64,000 bases of DNA from contig CAWKFQ010000014.1 in NCBI GenBank assembly GCA_963848955.1, positions 62,001 through 126,000 on the forward strand, given 5' to 3'. This document shows positions 56,538 through 64,000 of the stretch, piece after piece. This DNA is from DASUPK01 sp963848955 (lineage in GTDB: Bacteria; Actinomycetota; Thermoleophilia; Solirubrobacterales; 70-9). A model generated the notes under the pieces. That model did no database searches. It saw only the letters and a list, made by a program, of their open reading frames with translations, and was not told the origin of the DNA. Position 1 is the first letter of the stretch; every line of letters begins with the position of its first letter. Both the position numbers and the translations under genes were made by a program.

Positions 56538-57593
56538 CTATTTCTGGCCCTGAGCGGACTTGCTCTTGACGGTCTTCGCGGCCGCCTTCTTCTTTCCCGG
56601 GCGCAGGGCCCCGGGCGGCGGCGCGGCCCACGAGAGAATCAGGGGGGCCACCGCGTTCGGCCGCTCGACGTTCGGAGAGTGGCCCGCGCCGGGGATCAGG
56701 TGCGTCTGGATTCCGGGCACGTTCTGTCGGTAGCGGGCGACTGCCGCCTGCGCGTCGTAGAGCTGGTCCTCGGCGCCGAAGATGACCATCGAGGGCACAT
56801 GGGCGGTGGCGAGGCGCTCGTCGAGCGGCGCCTCATCAACGAAGTCCTGCTCGGCGTCATGCGTCTCCTTGTACGCCGTGTAGGTCATCGCCCGCAGGTC
56901 ATCCACCGGCTGGTCCGGATTGTCGAAGCCGCTGGAGATGTCGTAGCCGGGGGCGAAGGCGTCGTCGTACTGATCCCGGACCGTCGACTTGGGAGCGATG
57001 TGTAGAAGCCGGTCGCCCGCCTGCCCGAGGATCGGCCAGTAGCTGACGCGCTGCGCGAACCCCTCGTTCTCGAAGCCGTCCTGAGGGGCCTGGTCGATGA
57101 TCACCACCCGGGAGGCGAGCTGCGGGCTCTGCTGGGCGAGCGCCGTGACCACGCTGCCGCCGAGCGAGTGTCCGACGACCGTTGCGTTGAGGACGCCGAG
57201 CTTCGCCAGTGCCTCGGCCACCGCGGTCGCCTGGTCGGCGATCGAGTAGCCGGCGCTCGGCTTGTCCGAGCCGCCGTGGCCGAGCAGATCGACCCGGATG
57301 ACCCGGTGATCCCGCTCCAGCAGCGGGGCGAGGTCATCCCACCAGTTCATCGAGCACGTGTAGCAGTGGATCAGCACGATCGGAGTACCCGGCGGCGGTG
57401 TTTGTGGCCGCCGAATAGGTTGATTGCCCTGCTCGAGCACCTGGAGGGTTCCGTTCGAGGTCTCGACCAGCCGCGCTCCGCTGTCGCGCACATAGGCGTC
57501 CCTGGTTGCGTTCGAGACGACGAGCGCGTTGAGCAGCAGCAGGACGACAAGCCCCGCGATCACGCCCAGGGTGATCTTCAGCCAGCGCCGCAC
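56538..57593 (-). CDS. Membrane-anchored alpha/beta-hydrolase
   Basis: A 351-residue protein with an N-terminal membrane segment (LGVIAGLVVLLLLNALVV) and an extracytosolic alpha/beta-hydrolase domain. Visible triad: Ser in VVGHSLGGSVVTAL, Asp in FGAEDQLYDAQ, His in PGAGHSPNVERP; the oxyanion region is VLIHCYTCSMNWWDDL. The C-terminus is lysine/alanine-rich (GKKKAAAKTVKSKSAQGQK), unlike the rest. The GTG start overlaps the HD gene by 16 bases. Substrate unknown. Confidence 0.85.
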   Translation of the reverse strand: MRRWLKITLGVIAGLVVLLLLNALVVSNATRDAYVRDSGARLVETSNGTLQVLEQGNQPIRRPQTPPPGTPIVLIHCYTCSMNWWDDLAPLLERDHRVIRVDLLGHGGSDKPSAGYSIADQATAVAEALAKLGVLNATVVGHSLGGSVVTALAQQSPQLASRVVIIDQAPQDGFENEGFAQRVSYWPILGQAGDRLLHIAPKSTVRDQYDDAFAPGYDISSGFDNPDQPVDDLRAMTYTAYKETHDAEQDFVDEAPLDERLATAHVPSMVIFGAEDQLYDAQAAVARYRQNVPGIQTHLIPGAGHSPNVERPNAVAPLILSWAAPPPGALRPGKKKAAAKTVKSKSAQGQK

Positions 57594-58198
57594 CGGCTAC
57601 ATCTAACTGTCGGGAGCGGCGTTTGTGTTTCCTTGGGCCCAATGTCGAGCTCGTCGGCGCGCTCCGCGAGAGCCTCGATGACCAGGGCGATGTGCTCGTC
57701 CTGGTCGACCTCGAGCTCCTCGATCCCTCGCTGGATGTCGTCGCGGTTGACCGCAGCCGCGAACGACGGCGTCTTGAGCTTCTTCTTCACCGACTTCGGC
57801 TTCATGCCCTCGATTCCGGTGGGGCGCACGAGAGCACAGGCGGCGACGAAGCCCGAGAGCTCGTCGACTCCGTAGAGGGTCTTCGCCATGCGGGTCTCCC
57901 TGGGCACGCCCATGAAGTCGGCGTGTCCCGCGACGGCGTCGATCACCTCCTGCGGGTAGCCGCGCTCCTCCAGCTCCTTGATCGCGTAGCGCGGGTGGCC
58001 CGTGTCGAGGTCCGGGTATCGCTCGTAATCGAGGTCATGGACGAGGCCCGTGACCGCGTAGGTCTCCTCGTCCTCGCCCCACTTGCGCGCGTAGGCGCGC
58101 ATGGCCGCCTCGACGCCGAGCAGGTGCTTGCGCAGCGACTCGGACTCGACCCACTCGGTGACCAGCTGCCATGCATCGTCTCGTGAGACCTCCGCCAT
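57578..58198 (-). CDS. HD-domain phosphohydrolase
   Basis: A protein of about 206 residues with an HDIG-type HD domain: LGVEAAMRAYARKWGEDEET, AVTGLVHDLDYERYPDLD (the HD pair, binding metal) and VIDAVAGHADFMGVPR. Such small proteins cleave phosphate from nucleotides or act on unknown phosphoesters. The end, TVRCSRCGAG, holds a CxxC. It is divergent from murA, sharing a symmetrical -10 element, and overlaps the hydrolase gene downstream. Confidence 0.88.
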   Translation of the reverse strand: MAEVSRDDAWQLVTEWVESESLRKHLLGVEAAMRAYARKWGEDEETYAVTGLVHDLDYERYPDLDTGHPRYAIKELEERGYPQEVIDAVAGHADFMGVPRETRMAKTLYGVDELSGFVAACALVRPTGIEGMKPKSVKKKLKTPSFAAAVNRDDIQRGIEELEVDQDEHIALVIEALAERADELDIGPKETQTPLPTVRCSRCGAG

Positions 58199-58207
58199 GG
58201 GGCTGGT

Positions 58208-58214
58208 TACTCTA
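58208..58214. promoter_or_regulatory. Shared bidirectional -10 element of murA and the HD gene
   Basis: TACTCT (58208-58213) reads as a -10 box toward murA, ending eight bases before its ATG. The opposite strand reads TAGAGT (58214-58209), ending ten bases before the HD gene ATG. The two boxes overlap by five bases, so one opened region could serve both directions. Confidence 0.5.
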
Positions 58215-58221
58215 GGCGCCC

Positions 58222-59523
58222 ATGGAGAAATTCATCATCCAGGGCGGCGTGCCCCTGTCCGGAGAGATGGTTCCGGCGGGGAACAAGAACGCCGCGCTCC
58301 CGATCCTGGCCGCGTGCCTGCTGACCGACCAGGAGCTCCTCGTCCGCAACGTGCCGCGGATCCGTGACGTCGAGTCGATGCTCGGCCTGCTCGAGCGACT
58401 GGGCGTGAAGGTCGCCTGGACGGGCGAGAACGAGGTTCGCCTTCAGGCGGACGAGATCTCCGGCACCGAGGTCGACGAGGAACTCGCCAACCGGATCCGC
58501 GCGTCGTTCCTGATCGCCGGCCCGCTGCTCGCCCGCTTCGGCGAGGTGCGAATGCCACCGCCTGGAGGCGACACGATCGGACGCCGCCGGCTGGACGCCC
58601 ACCTCGACGCCTTCCGAGACCTCGGGGCAAAGGTCGACGGCGACGTCTGGATCGAGCTCTCGGGGCCGCCCGACGGCCTGAAGCCGACGCGCATCTTCAT
58701 GGACGAGCCTTCGGTGATGGGGACGGAGAACGCGCTCCTCGCCGCTGCGCTCACCGAAGGACCGACGACGATCGCCAACGCCGCCTCGGAGCCGCACGTC
58801 CAGGACCTCGCCCGGTTGCTCTGCAAGATGGGCGCGCAGGTCGACGGCATCGGATCGAACGTGATGACCGTCCACGGGCGCGAGAAGCTGGAGGGCGCCG
58901 ACCACGACGTCTGCCCGGATCACATCGAGATCGCGAGCTTCATGGCCCTCGCGGCTGCGACCAGCGGCGAATTGCGAATCCGCGGGGTGGTGGCGGAGGA
59001 CCTGGAGGGAATCCGCCGGCACTTCCGCCGAATCGGGCTGCAGACGATGGTCGAGGGCCAGGACCTGCTCGTCCCGCCGGAGCAGAAGCTGACGATTCGT
59101 GACGATCACGGCGACATGACCCCCGCGATCGACGATGGCCCCTGGCCCGCCTTCCCCGCGGACCTCACCTCGATCGCCCTCGCCCTGGCGACCCAGGCCG
59201 ACGGGACGATCCTGATCCACGAGAAGATGTTCGAGAACCGCCTGTTCTTCGTCGACAAGCTGGTCGCGATGGGCGCTCGGGTCACGCTGTGCGATCCCCA
59301 CAGGGCGATCGTCAGCGGTCCGAGCCGTCTTCATGGGGCCCGGCTGGAGAGTCCGGACATCCGCGCGGGCATGGCGATGCTCATCGCCGCGCTCGCGGCG
59401 GACGGCACCTCGGAGATCGGGAACGTCGCGCAGATCGACCGCGGCTACGAGCGGATCGACATGCGCCTGCGCGACCTCGGCGCCCGCATCGAGCGGGTCG
59501 CCTCAGAGCGCGTACCGGCCTAG
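58222..59523 (+). CDS. murA: UDP-N-acetylglucosamine 1-carboxyvinyltransferase with Asp in place of the active-site Cys
   Basis: Transfers enolpyruvate from PEP to UDP-GlcNAc, the first committed peptidoglycan step. The 433 residues have two EPT domains. Seen: GNKNAALPILAACLLT with catalytic Lys22, NRIRASFLIAGPLLARFGEV, the active-site loop PPPGGDTIGRRRLDAH, where residue 117 is Asp rather than the usual Cys, MGTENALLAAAL, and FPADLTSIALALATQADG. Asp at this position is known in Mycobacterium and Chlamydia MurA and prevents fosfomycin from alkylating the site, so natural resistance is expected. The reading frame is intact. Confidence 0.96.
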   Translation: MEKFIIQGGVPLSGEMVPAGNKNAALPILAACLLTDQELLVRNVPRIRDVESMLGLLERLGVKVAWTGENEVRLQADEISGTEVDEELANRIRASFLIAGPLLARFGEVRMPPPGGDTIGRRRLDAHLDAFRDLGAKVDGDVWIELSGPPDGLKPTRIFMDEPSVMGTENALLAAALTEGPTTIANAASEPHVQDLARLLCKMGAQVDGIGSNVMTVHGREKLEGADHDVCPDHIEIASFMALAAATSGELRIRGVVAEDLEGIRRHFRRIGLQTMVEGQDLLVPPEQKLTIRDDHGDMTPAIDDGPWPAFPADLTSIALALATQADGTILIHEKMFENRLFFVDKLVAMGARVTLCDPHRAIVSGPSRLHGARLESPDIRAGMAMLIAALAADGTSEIGNVAQIDRGYERIDMRLRDLGARIERVASERVPA

Positions 59524-59530
59524 GCGCGGA

Positions 59531-59816
59531 TCAGACCGAATAGGCGTTGTGCAGCTCGGTGAACTTCGGCTCCGGGGCGGCGGGCGCGTCGTCGCCGAGC
59601 GTCTCAGAGATCCCCGGGCCGAGCCGCGATTCGGCGAACGCTCCGAACGCCTCCGGCGATTCCCAGATGTCGAGCACCTTCAGCGTCTCGCCGTCGAAGC
59701 GCGGCCGAGTGAGCGATCAGCCCGTCGGGCGGAGTGCCCTCGGGATCGACGGCCGCGTCGACGGCGTCGTACTGATCGGGGGTTACGGGAAGCTCCAGCT
59801 CCATGAAAACTGCCAT
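59531..59816 (-). CDS. Small dimeric alpha-beta barrel protein, copy 1 (one frameshift)
   Basis: Starts MAVFMELELPVTPDQYDAVD and, after a one-base shift near 59705, continues GETLKVLDIWESPEAFGAF and ends PKFTELHNAYSV. About 94 residues, similar in plan to the neighbour on the same strand (IDVWESPEHFQKF in that copy). The fold resembles antibiotic biosynthesis monooxygenase-type or related small ferredoxin-like barrels. No catalytic residue is evident; a stand-alone ligand-binding or stress role is possible. Confidence 0.65.
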
Positions 59817-59856
59817 CTCTTCTCCTCCTCGTGTCGGGGCAGTGGGTCGATTCGAT

Positions 59857-60135
59857 TCAGGCCCGTTGCAGGTCGTATATCTCCCGGATTTCGGGCTCCT
59901 GAGCCTGCGGCGCGTCCGGGTTCACCTCGGCGACCGCCGGGATCAACTTGTCCTGGACGAATTTTTGGAAGTGCTCGGGCGACTCCCAGACGTCGATCGA
60001 CCTCATCTTGCCTCCGCCCAGATCGCAAGCGGCGTGGAGGATCGCCCCTTCCGGCGTCTCCTCGCCGAGCTTCTCGTTCACTTGGTCGTACTCCTCAGGC
60101 GTCGCCTCGAATTCCTGGATCACCACTACCGCCAT
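59857..60135 (-). CDS. Small dimeric alpha-beta barrel protein, copy 2
   Basis: A 92-residue protein: MAVVVIQEFEATPEEYDQVN, ILHAACDLGGGKMRSIDVWE, SPEHFQKFVQDKLIPAVAEV and EIREIYDLQRA. It is a tandem paralogue of the gene 40 bases downstream and shares the MAV start, the PEEYD/PDQYD helix, the D-x-WESPE motif and a short end with Y. GGAGAG before the ATG gives a ribosome-binding site. Function unknown. Confidence 0.75.
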   Translation of the reverse strand: MAVVVIQEFEATPEEYDQVNEKLGEETPEGAILHAACDLGGGKMRSIDVWESPEHFQKFVQDKLIPAVAEVNPDAPQAQEPEIREIYDLQRA

Positions 60136-60228
60136 CTCAATCTCTCCTCCGGTTGGGGTCGAGGAGATCCTATGCAGACGAACCTTGCAGCTTGTTAACG
60201 GCGAGCAGGCGATGATGCGCGGCTGACG

Positions 60229-61227
60229 ATGGTCCACCCGACTCCACCGGGGACGCGAGACATCCTGCCCGAGGAGATGCGCGAGCTGCGCGCGCTCGAG
60301 GCGGCGCTGCGCGCCGCCTTCGACGAGCGCGGCTACGGGGAGGTCGCGACCCCGACGATCGAGTACGCGGAGGTGCTGCGTCGCGGCGACGAGCGCTACG
60401 CCAACGCCGCCTACCGCTTCTTCGACGAGCGCGGCGACCTGCTCGCCATGCGCTCGGACATGACCATCCCGATCGCGCGCCTGGTCGCAACGCGGCTGCA
60501 GGACTCAGAGCCGCCGTTCCGGCTCTCCTACATTGCGCGCGCCTACCGAGCGGTGAACCCGCAGCGCGGCCAGATGAGGGAGTTCACCCAGGCGGGAGTG
60601 GAGCTGATCGGCGCTCCGGCTCCGGAGGGCACGGCCGAGGTGATCGAGGTCCTGAGCGCGGCGCTCGATGCCGCCGGGCTGACCCGGGCCGTCGTCGGCC
60701 TCGGCGATGCCGATCTCTACCGCCAGCTCCTGGCCGAGCTCGGGGTTGCCCCTGACGCCCGTGACCGGATCCTCGATCGGCTGGCGACCCACGACCTCGT
60801 TGGCCTCGAGCTGGCGGTCGACGAGGTCAAGGACCTGGACGCCGAGGCTCGGGCCACCCTGCTGGCCCTGCCCGCCATGCGCGGCGGCCCCGAGGTCCTC
60901 GACCGCGCCACGGAGCTCGGCGGCGAGGCCGTCGAGCGGGCCACAGCAAGACTGCGGGCCACCTACGACTCACTCGCCTCCCGCGGGGTGGCCGAACGCG
61001 TCCGGGTCGACCTCGGCCTGCTGCGCGACCTCGGCTACTACACCGGGGCGATCCTCGAGGTCTACGACCCGGCGCTTGGGCACATCCTCGGCGGCGGCGG
61101 CCGCTACGACTCCCTGATCGGACGCTTCGGCCGAGACCTGCCGGCGGCCGGCTTCGCGCTCTACGTCGAGCGGCTGCACGTCGCACAGACCGAGGAGGAG
61201 CGCCAGGATGGAGAGGGGGAAGGCTGA
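60229..61227 (+). CDS. hisZ: ATP phosphoribosyltransferase regulatory subunit
   Basis: HisRS-like protein without charging activity that activates short-form HisG and carries histidine feedback. The 332 residues keep the class II core: TPPGTRDILPEEMRELRALE, RFFDERGDLLAMRSDMTIPI, YIARAYRAVNPQRGQMREFT and LGHILGGGGRYDSLIGRFG, and lack the anticodon-binding domain of real HisRS. The next gene is a short HisG, which needs HisZ. It starts the his operon; its TGA shares one base with the hisG ATG. Confidence 0.93.
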   Translation: MVHPTPPGTRDILPEEMRELRALEAALRAAFDERGYGEVATPTIEYAEVLRRGDERYANAAYRFFDERGDLLAMRSDMTIPIARLVATRLQDSEPPFRLSYIARAYRAVNPQRGQMREFTQAGVELIGAPAPEGTAEVIEVLSAALDAAGLTRAVVGLGDADLYRQLLAELGVAPDARDRILDRLATHDLVGLELAVDEVKDLDAEARATLLALPAMRGGPEVLDRATELGGEAVERATARLRATYDSLASRGVAERVRVDLGLLRDLGYYTGAILEVYDPALGHILGGGGRYDSLIGRFGRDLPAAGFALYVERLHVAQTEEERQDGEGEG

Positions 61228-61901
61228 TGCCGCGGGTGGTGGAGGTCACGCGAGCCCGGGAACCAGGCCCGCTGAAGCTCGCTCTCCCGCGCGGCGCGCT
61301 GTGGGAGGAGACGCTGGGCACGCTCGATCGCGTCGGAGTCGACACGTCCGAGCTCCGCTCGGACTCACGCTCGCTGGTCTTCGAGTCCGGCGGGTTGACG
61401 CTCGTGACGATGCGGCCCTCGGACGTCCCCACCTACGTCGAGGCGGGAGCCGCCGACCTCGGGATCACCGGCAAGGACGTTCTGCTGGAGCAGCGGGACC
61501 GGATCGTCTACGAGGTGCTCGACCTCGGCTACGGCGCCTGCCGCATGGTCCTCGCCGGGAGGGCCGGCGATACGGCCCTGGACGAGGACGAGCGCCGACT
61601 CGGCGGCATGCGGATCGCGACGAAGTACCCGCGCATCGCGGAACGTCACTTCGAGGAGACCGGCCACCGGGCAGAGGTGATCGAGGTGAAGGGCTCCGTC
61701 GAGCTGGCGCCCCTCTCCGGCCTGGCCGACGGCATCGTCGACCTGGTGGCCACGGGACGCACCCTGGCCGAGAACGGCCTCGAGGTCCGCGAGGAGATCG
61801 CCACCTCCACCGCCCGGCTGATCGCCAACCGCGTCTCGCACAAGCTGCGAGCCGAGGAGGTCGACGACCTGGTCGAGCGACTGCGACCGGAGGGGCGCTG
61901 A
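61227..61901 (+). CDS. hisG: ATP phosphoribosyltransferase, short form
   Basis: First enzyme of histidine synthesis, joining PRPP to ATP. At 224 residues it is the short type without the C-terminal regulatory domain, in line with hisZ next door. Seen: LKLALPRGALWEETLGTLDR, MRPSDVPTYVEAGAADLGIT, GKDVLLEQ, RIATKYPRIAERHFEETGH and the PRPP-binding end of the core DGIVDLVATGRTLAENGL. It has a short N-terminal extension (MPRVVEVTRAREPGP). Its stop shares one base with hisD. Confidence 0.95.
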   Translation: MPRVVEVTRAREPGPLKLALPRGALWEETLGTLDRVGVDTSELRSDSRSLVFESGGLTLVTMRPSDVPTYVEAGAADLGITGKDVLLEQRDRIVYEVLDLGYGACRMVLAGRAGDTALDEDERRLGGMRIATKYPRIAERHFEETGHRAEVIEVKGSVELAPLSGLADGIVDLVATGRTLAENGLEVREEIATSTARLIANRVSHKLRAEEVDDLVERLRPEGR

Positions 61902-63181
61902 TGCGAATCGAGTCGTTCGACTGGGACGGGCGGGACGTGGCGGCGCTCGCGGCCGAGATTCGTGGGCTGCAGCCTCCCATGGGCGAGGTGAGCGATGCCG
62001 TCGCCGAGATCGTCGCCGCCGTTCGCGAGCGAGGCGACGATGCCGTCGCGGAGCTCGAGGAGCGGTTCGGCGCGGGCGCCGTGGACCCTCGCCTGCTTCC
62101 GGTGCCGGACGCGGAGGTCCGCGCTGCGCTGGAGCGCATCGATCCCGAGATGCGCGCGGCCCTGGACACCGCCGCCGCGAACATCCGCGCCGTGGCCGAA
62201 GTGCAGCTCGCCGGCGAGAACCGGGTGGAGCTCGAGCAGGGCCAGTCGGTCCAGGTGCGCGAGGTACCGGTCGGCTCGGCCGGCGTATACGCACCGGGCG
62301 GATCGGCCTCCTATCCCTCGACCGTCCTGATGGGCTGCCTCCCGGCGAAGATCGCCGGTGTGCGGCGCGTCGCGCTCGCGACCCCACCGGCCGAGGCGGA
62401 GCGCCCGTATCGGACCTGATGCTGGCGGCCGCGGCGATCGGCGGGGCGGATGAGGTCTATCCGCGTTGGCGGGGCCCAGGCCATCGCCGCCTTGGCGATC
62501 GGCACGCAGCTGATCGAGCCGGTCGACGTGATCGCCGGACCCGGCAACCGCTACGTCCAGGAAGCGAAGCGCCAGCTGGTGGGTGAGGTCGGCATCGACG
62601 GGATCGCCGGGCCCTCCGAGCTGATGGTGATCGCCGGCGATACCGCGAAGCCAGAGTGGATCGCGCTCGACCTCTGCGCCCAGGCGGAGCACGGATCGGA
62701 CGGGCTCGTGATCGCCGCGGCGGTCGAGACCGTGATTCTCGACGCAATCGAGGAGGCGGTGAAGCGTGTCGCCTCGGAACACGGGATCTCCGAGGATGCG
62801 CCGCTCGCCCTGGTTGCCGTCCCGGACACCGTCGCGGCGGTGCAGCTCGCCAACGCAATCGCCCCCGAGCATCTCGAGATGATCACCGAGGACGCCTCGC
62901 TGCTGTCGGAGGCCGTGATGACCGCGGGCAGCGTCTTCCTCGGAGAGGGAGGCGCGACCGCGTTCGGCGACTACGCCGCCGGGTCCAACCACATCCTTCC
63001 GACCGGCGGGGCCGGCCGTTTCCAGGGACCACTCGGGCCGGGGGTCTTCAGGCGACGGATCGCGAGCGTCGAACTCACGCGGGCGGCTGCCCGGGAGCTG
63101 GCTCCGACGGTCGCTACATTGGCCCGCGCCGAGGGCTTCCCACTTCACGCGGAGTCCGCAGAGGCAAGGACCGAGGACTAA
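61901..63181 (+). CDS. hisD: Histidinol dehydrogenase (two frameshifts)
   Basis: Zinc enzyme oxidising histidinol to histidine in two NAD-linked steps. Seen: VPVGSAGVYAPGGSASYPST, VLMGCLPAKIAGVRRVALAT, then after a shift near 62405 LMLAAAAIGGADEVY, and after another near 62455 RVGGAQAIAALAIGTQLIEP, VIAGPGNRYVQEAKRQLVGE, AGPSELMVIAGD, LDLCAQAEHGSDGL and GSNHILPTGGAGRF. At 62455 a C looks duplicated. Length about 425 residues, normal. Confidence 0.94.
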
Positions 63182-63184
63182 TCG

Positions 63185-63775
63185 ATGGCACGTACCGCAG
63201 AGATCAACCGCGAGACCAAGGAGACGAAGGTCCGGCTGCGCCTCGACCTCGATGGCGGCGAGGCCAAGATCTCGACCGGCGTCGGCTTCCTCGACCACAT
63301 GCTCGAGCTCTTGGCGCGGCACGGCCGTCTCGGACTCGACCTCGACGCGAGCGGCGACCTCGAGACGGGAGCGCATCACACGACCGAGGACGTCGGCATC
63401 TGCCTCGGGCAGGCGATCGACGAGGCCCTCGGCGACCGCTCCGGCATCCGCCGCTACGGCTCCGCCCTGGTGCCGATGGACGAGGCTCTGGGTGAGTGCG
63501 CGATCGACATCTCGGGGAGGCCGTACTTCGCCTTCGACGCGGACCTTCCGGAGGTGAGCATCGCGGGGTTCGAGTCCGAGCTCGCCGAGGAGTTCTTCCG
63601 CGCGGTCTCCAACAACTCGAAGATCACGCTGCATCTCTGGGTCCGCTCCGGCTCGAACGCGCATCACATGATCGAGGCGTCCTTCAAGGCGTTCGCTCGA
63701 GCGCTCCGCGAGGCGGTCTCGATCGATCCGGACGAGCCCGGCGTGCCCTCCACCAAGGGCACGCTCACCGAATGA
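63185..63775 (+). CDS. hisB: Imidazoleglycerol-phosphate dehydratase
   Basis: Dehydrates imidazole glycerol phosphate in histidine synthesis; a 196-residue monofunctional form. Seen: GVGFLDHMLELLARHGRL, the metal-binding HHTTEDVGICLGQAI, RYGSALVPMDEALGECAIDI and SNAHHMIEASFKAFARAL with the second histidine cluster. It starts three bases after hisD; its stop overlaps the hisH ATG (ATGA). No frameshift. Confidence 0.97.
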   Translation: MARTAEINRETKETKVRLRLDLDGGEAKISTGVGFLDHMLELLARHGRLGLDLDASGDLETGAHHTTEDVGICLGQAIDEALGDRSGIRRYGSALVPMDEALGECAIDISGRPYFAFDADLPEVSIAGFESELAEEFFRAVSNNSKITLHLWVRSGSNAHHMIEASFKAFARALREAVSIDPDEPGVPSTKGTLTE

Positions 63776-64000
63776 CCCGCGTCGCGATCCTCGACTACGG
63801 GATGGGCAACCTCCGTTCGGTGGAGAAGGCTCTGGAGCGGGTCGGGGCGGAGACCGAGATCACCTCGGATCCCGCCCGCGCCGAGGCCGCCGATGGGGTG
63901 ATCCTGCCGGGTGTGGGCGCCTTCCCGCGGGCCATGGAGCGGGTTCGGCAGCTCGGGCTCGACGAGCTCGTCGCCGGGCGGATCCAGGCCGGCGCCCCGG
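63772..64000 (+). CDS. hisH: Imidazole glycerol phosphate synthase glutaminase subunit, N-terminal part
   Basis: Class I glutamine amidotransferase subunit supplying ammonia to HisF. The window ends after about 76 residues. Seen: TRVAILDYGMGNLRSVEKAL and VILPGVGAFPRAMERVRQLG, the typical N-terminal strands with the PGVG oxyanion loop. The catalytic Cys-His-Glu triad lies beyond the edge. It overlaps hisB by four bases. Confidence 0.93.
   Translation, partial: MTRVAILDYGMGNLRSVEKALERVGAETEITSDPARAEAADGVILPGVGAFPRAMERVRQLGLDELVAGRIQAGAP

Overview
The window is GC-rich bacterial chromosome. It carries one complete 16S-23S-5S rRNA operon, whose 16S sequence reads like an uncultured Solirubrobacterales (class Thermoleophilia, phylum Actinomycetota). 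That placement is from recall of 16S signatures, not a search. Menaquinone synthesis, an F420-type reductase and an F420-type nitroreductase, a CGAAC-N4-GTTCG SOS box and many leaderless starts also fit this group. Housekeeping and biosynthetic genes dominate. I see no insertion sequence, prophage, CRISPR array or tRNA gene.

Layout. (1) 1-12.1 kb: the end of sqdB, then ilvB-ilvN, a menaquinone cluster (menF facing menB-menA-menC-menD and a YCII-like gene, with menE divergent), then ilvC and a cyanase that appears inserted at the ilvC 3' end. (2) 12.1-19.7 kb: small membrane proteins (DUF805, DUF4389), serC-serA, a quinone oxidoreductase, a secreted glycine-rich repeat protein, a membrane protein and an AI-2E-type permease. 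(3) 19.8-34.6 kb: leucine/isoleucine genes: a leucine-rich leader peptide and leuA, a deazaflavin-dependent reductase, an MMPL exporter divergent from an XRE-cupin regulator, leuC-leuD-methyltransferase-leuB, ilvE, cimA, then a DegT aminotransferase, argH and a 3-methyladenine glycosylase. (4) 34.6-44.65 kb: a class A penicillin-binding protein, tyrS and the rrn operon. (5) 44.65-60.2 kb: a hydrolase-cyclase fusion, the SOS mutagenesis cassette imuB-DUF6504-dnaE2, several small genes, two matching promoter-plus-hairpin cassettes on either side of an MFS gene, an HD hydrolase and murA. (6) 60.2-64 kb: hisZ-hisG-hisD-hisB-hisH, cut by the window edge.

How the genes fit together. IlvBN, IlvC, IlvE, LeuABCD and CimA supply most of valine, leucine and isoleucine synthesis. 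Because CimA is present, isoleucine is probably made from pyruvate and acetyl-CoA through citramalate, with LeuCD and LeuB shared; ilvD is not in the window. MenF, D, C, E, B and A cover the chorismate-to-demethylmenaquinone route except the MenH and thioesterase steps. ImuB, the DUF6504 protein and DnaE2 form a damage-inducible translesion polymerase set.

Data quality. About twenty genes are split by single-base frameshifts (ilvB, menF and tyrS several times each) while their protein sequence continues in another frame. The rRNA genes look intact. I read this as indel error in a long-read draft, and I annotate each such gene as one CDS across its frames.

Most interesting observations: a leucine codon run in the leuA leader peptide that is an exact complement of the leuA Shine-Dalgarno region; two paralogous small-RNA-like cassettes with identical promoter spacing; a cyanase gene between direct repeats of the ilvC 3' end; a MurA with Asp in place of the active-site Cys; and many genes with a TANNNT box 6-8 bases before the start codon.
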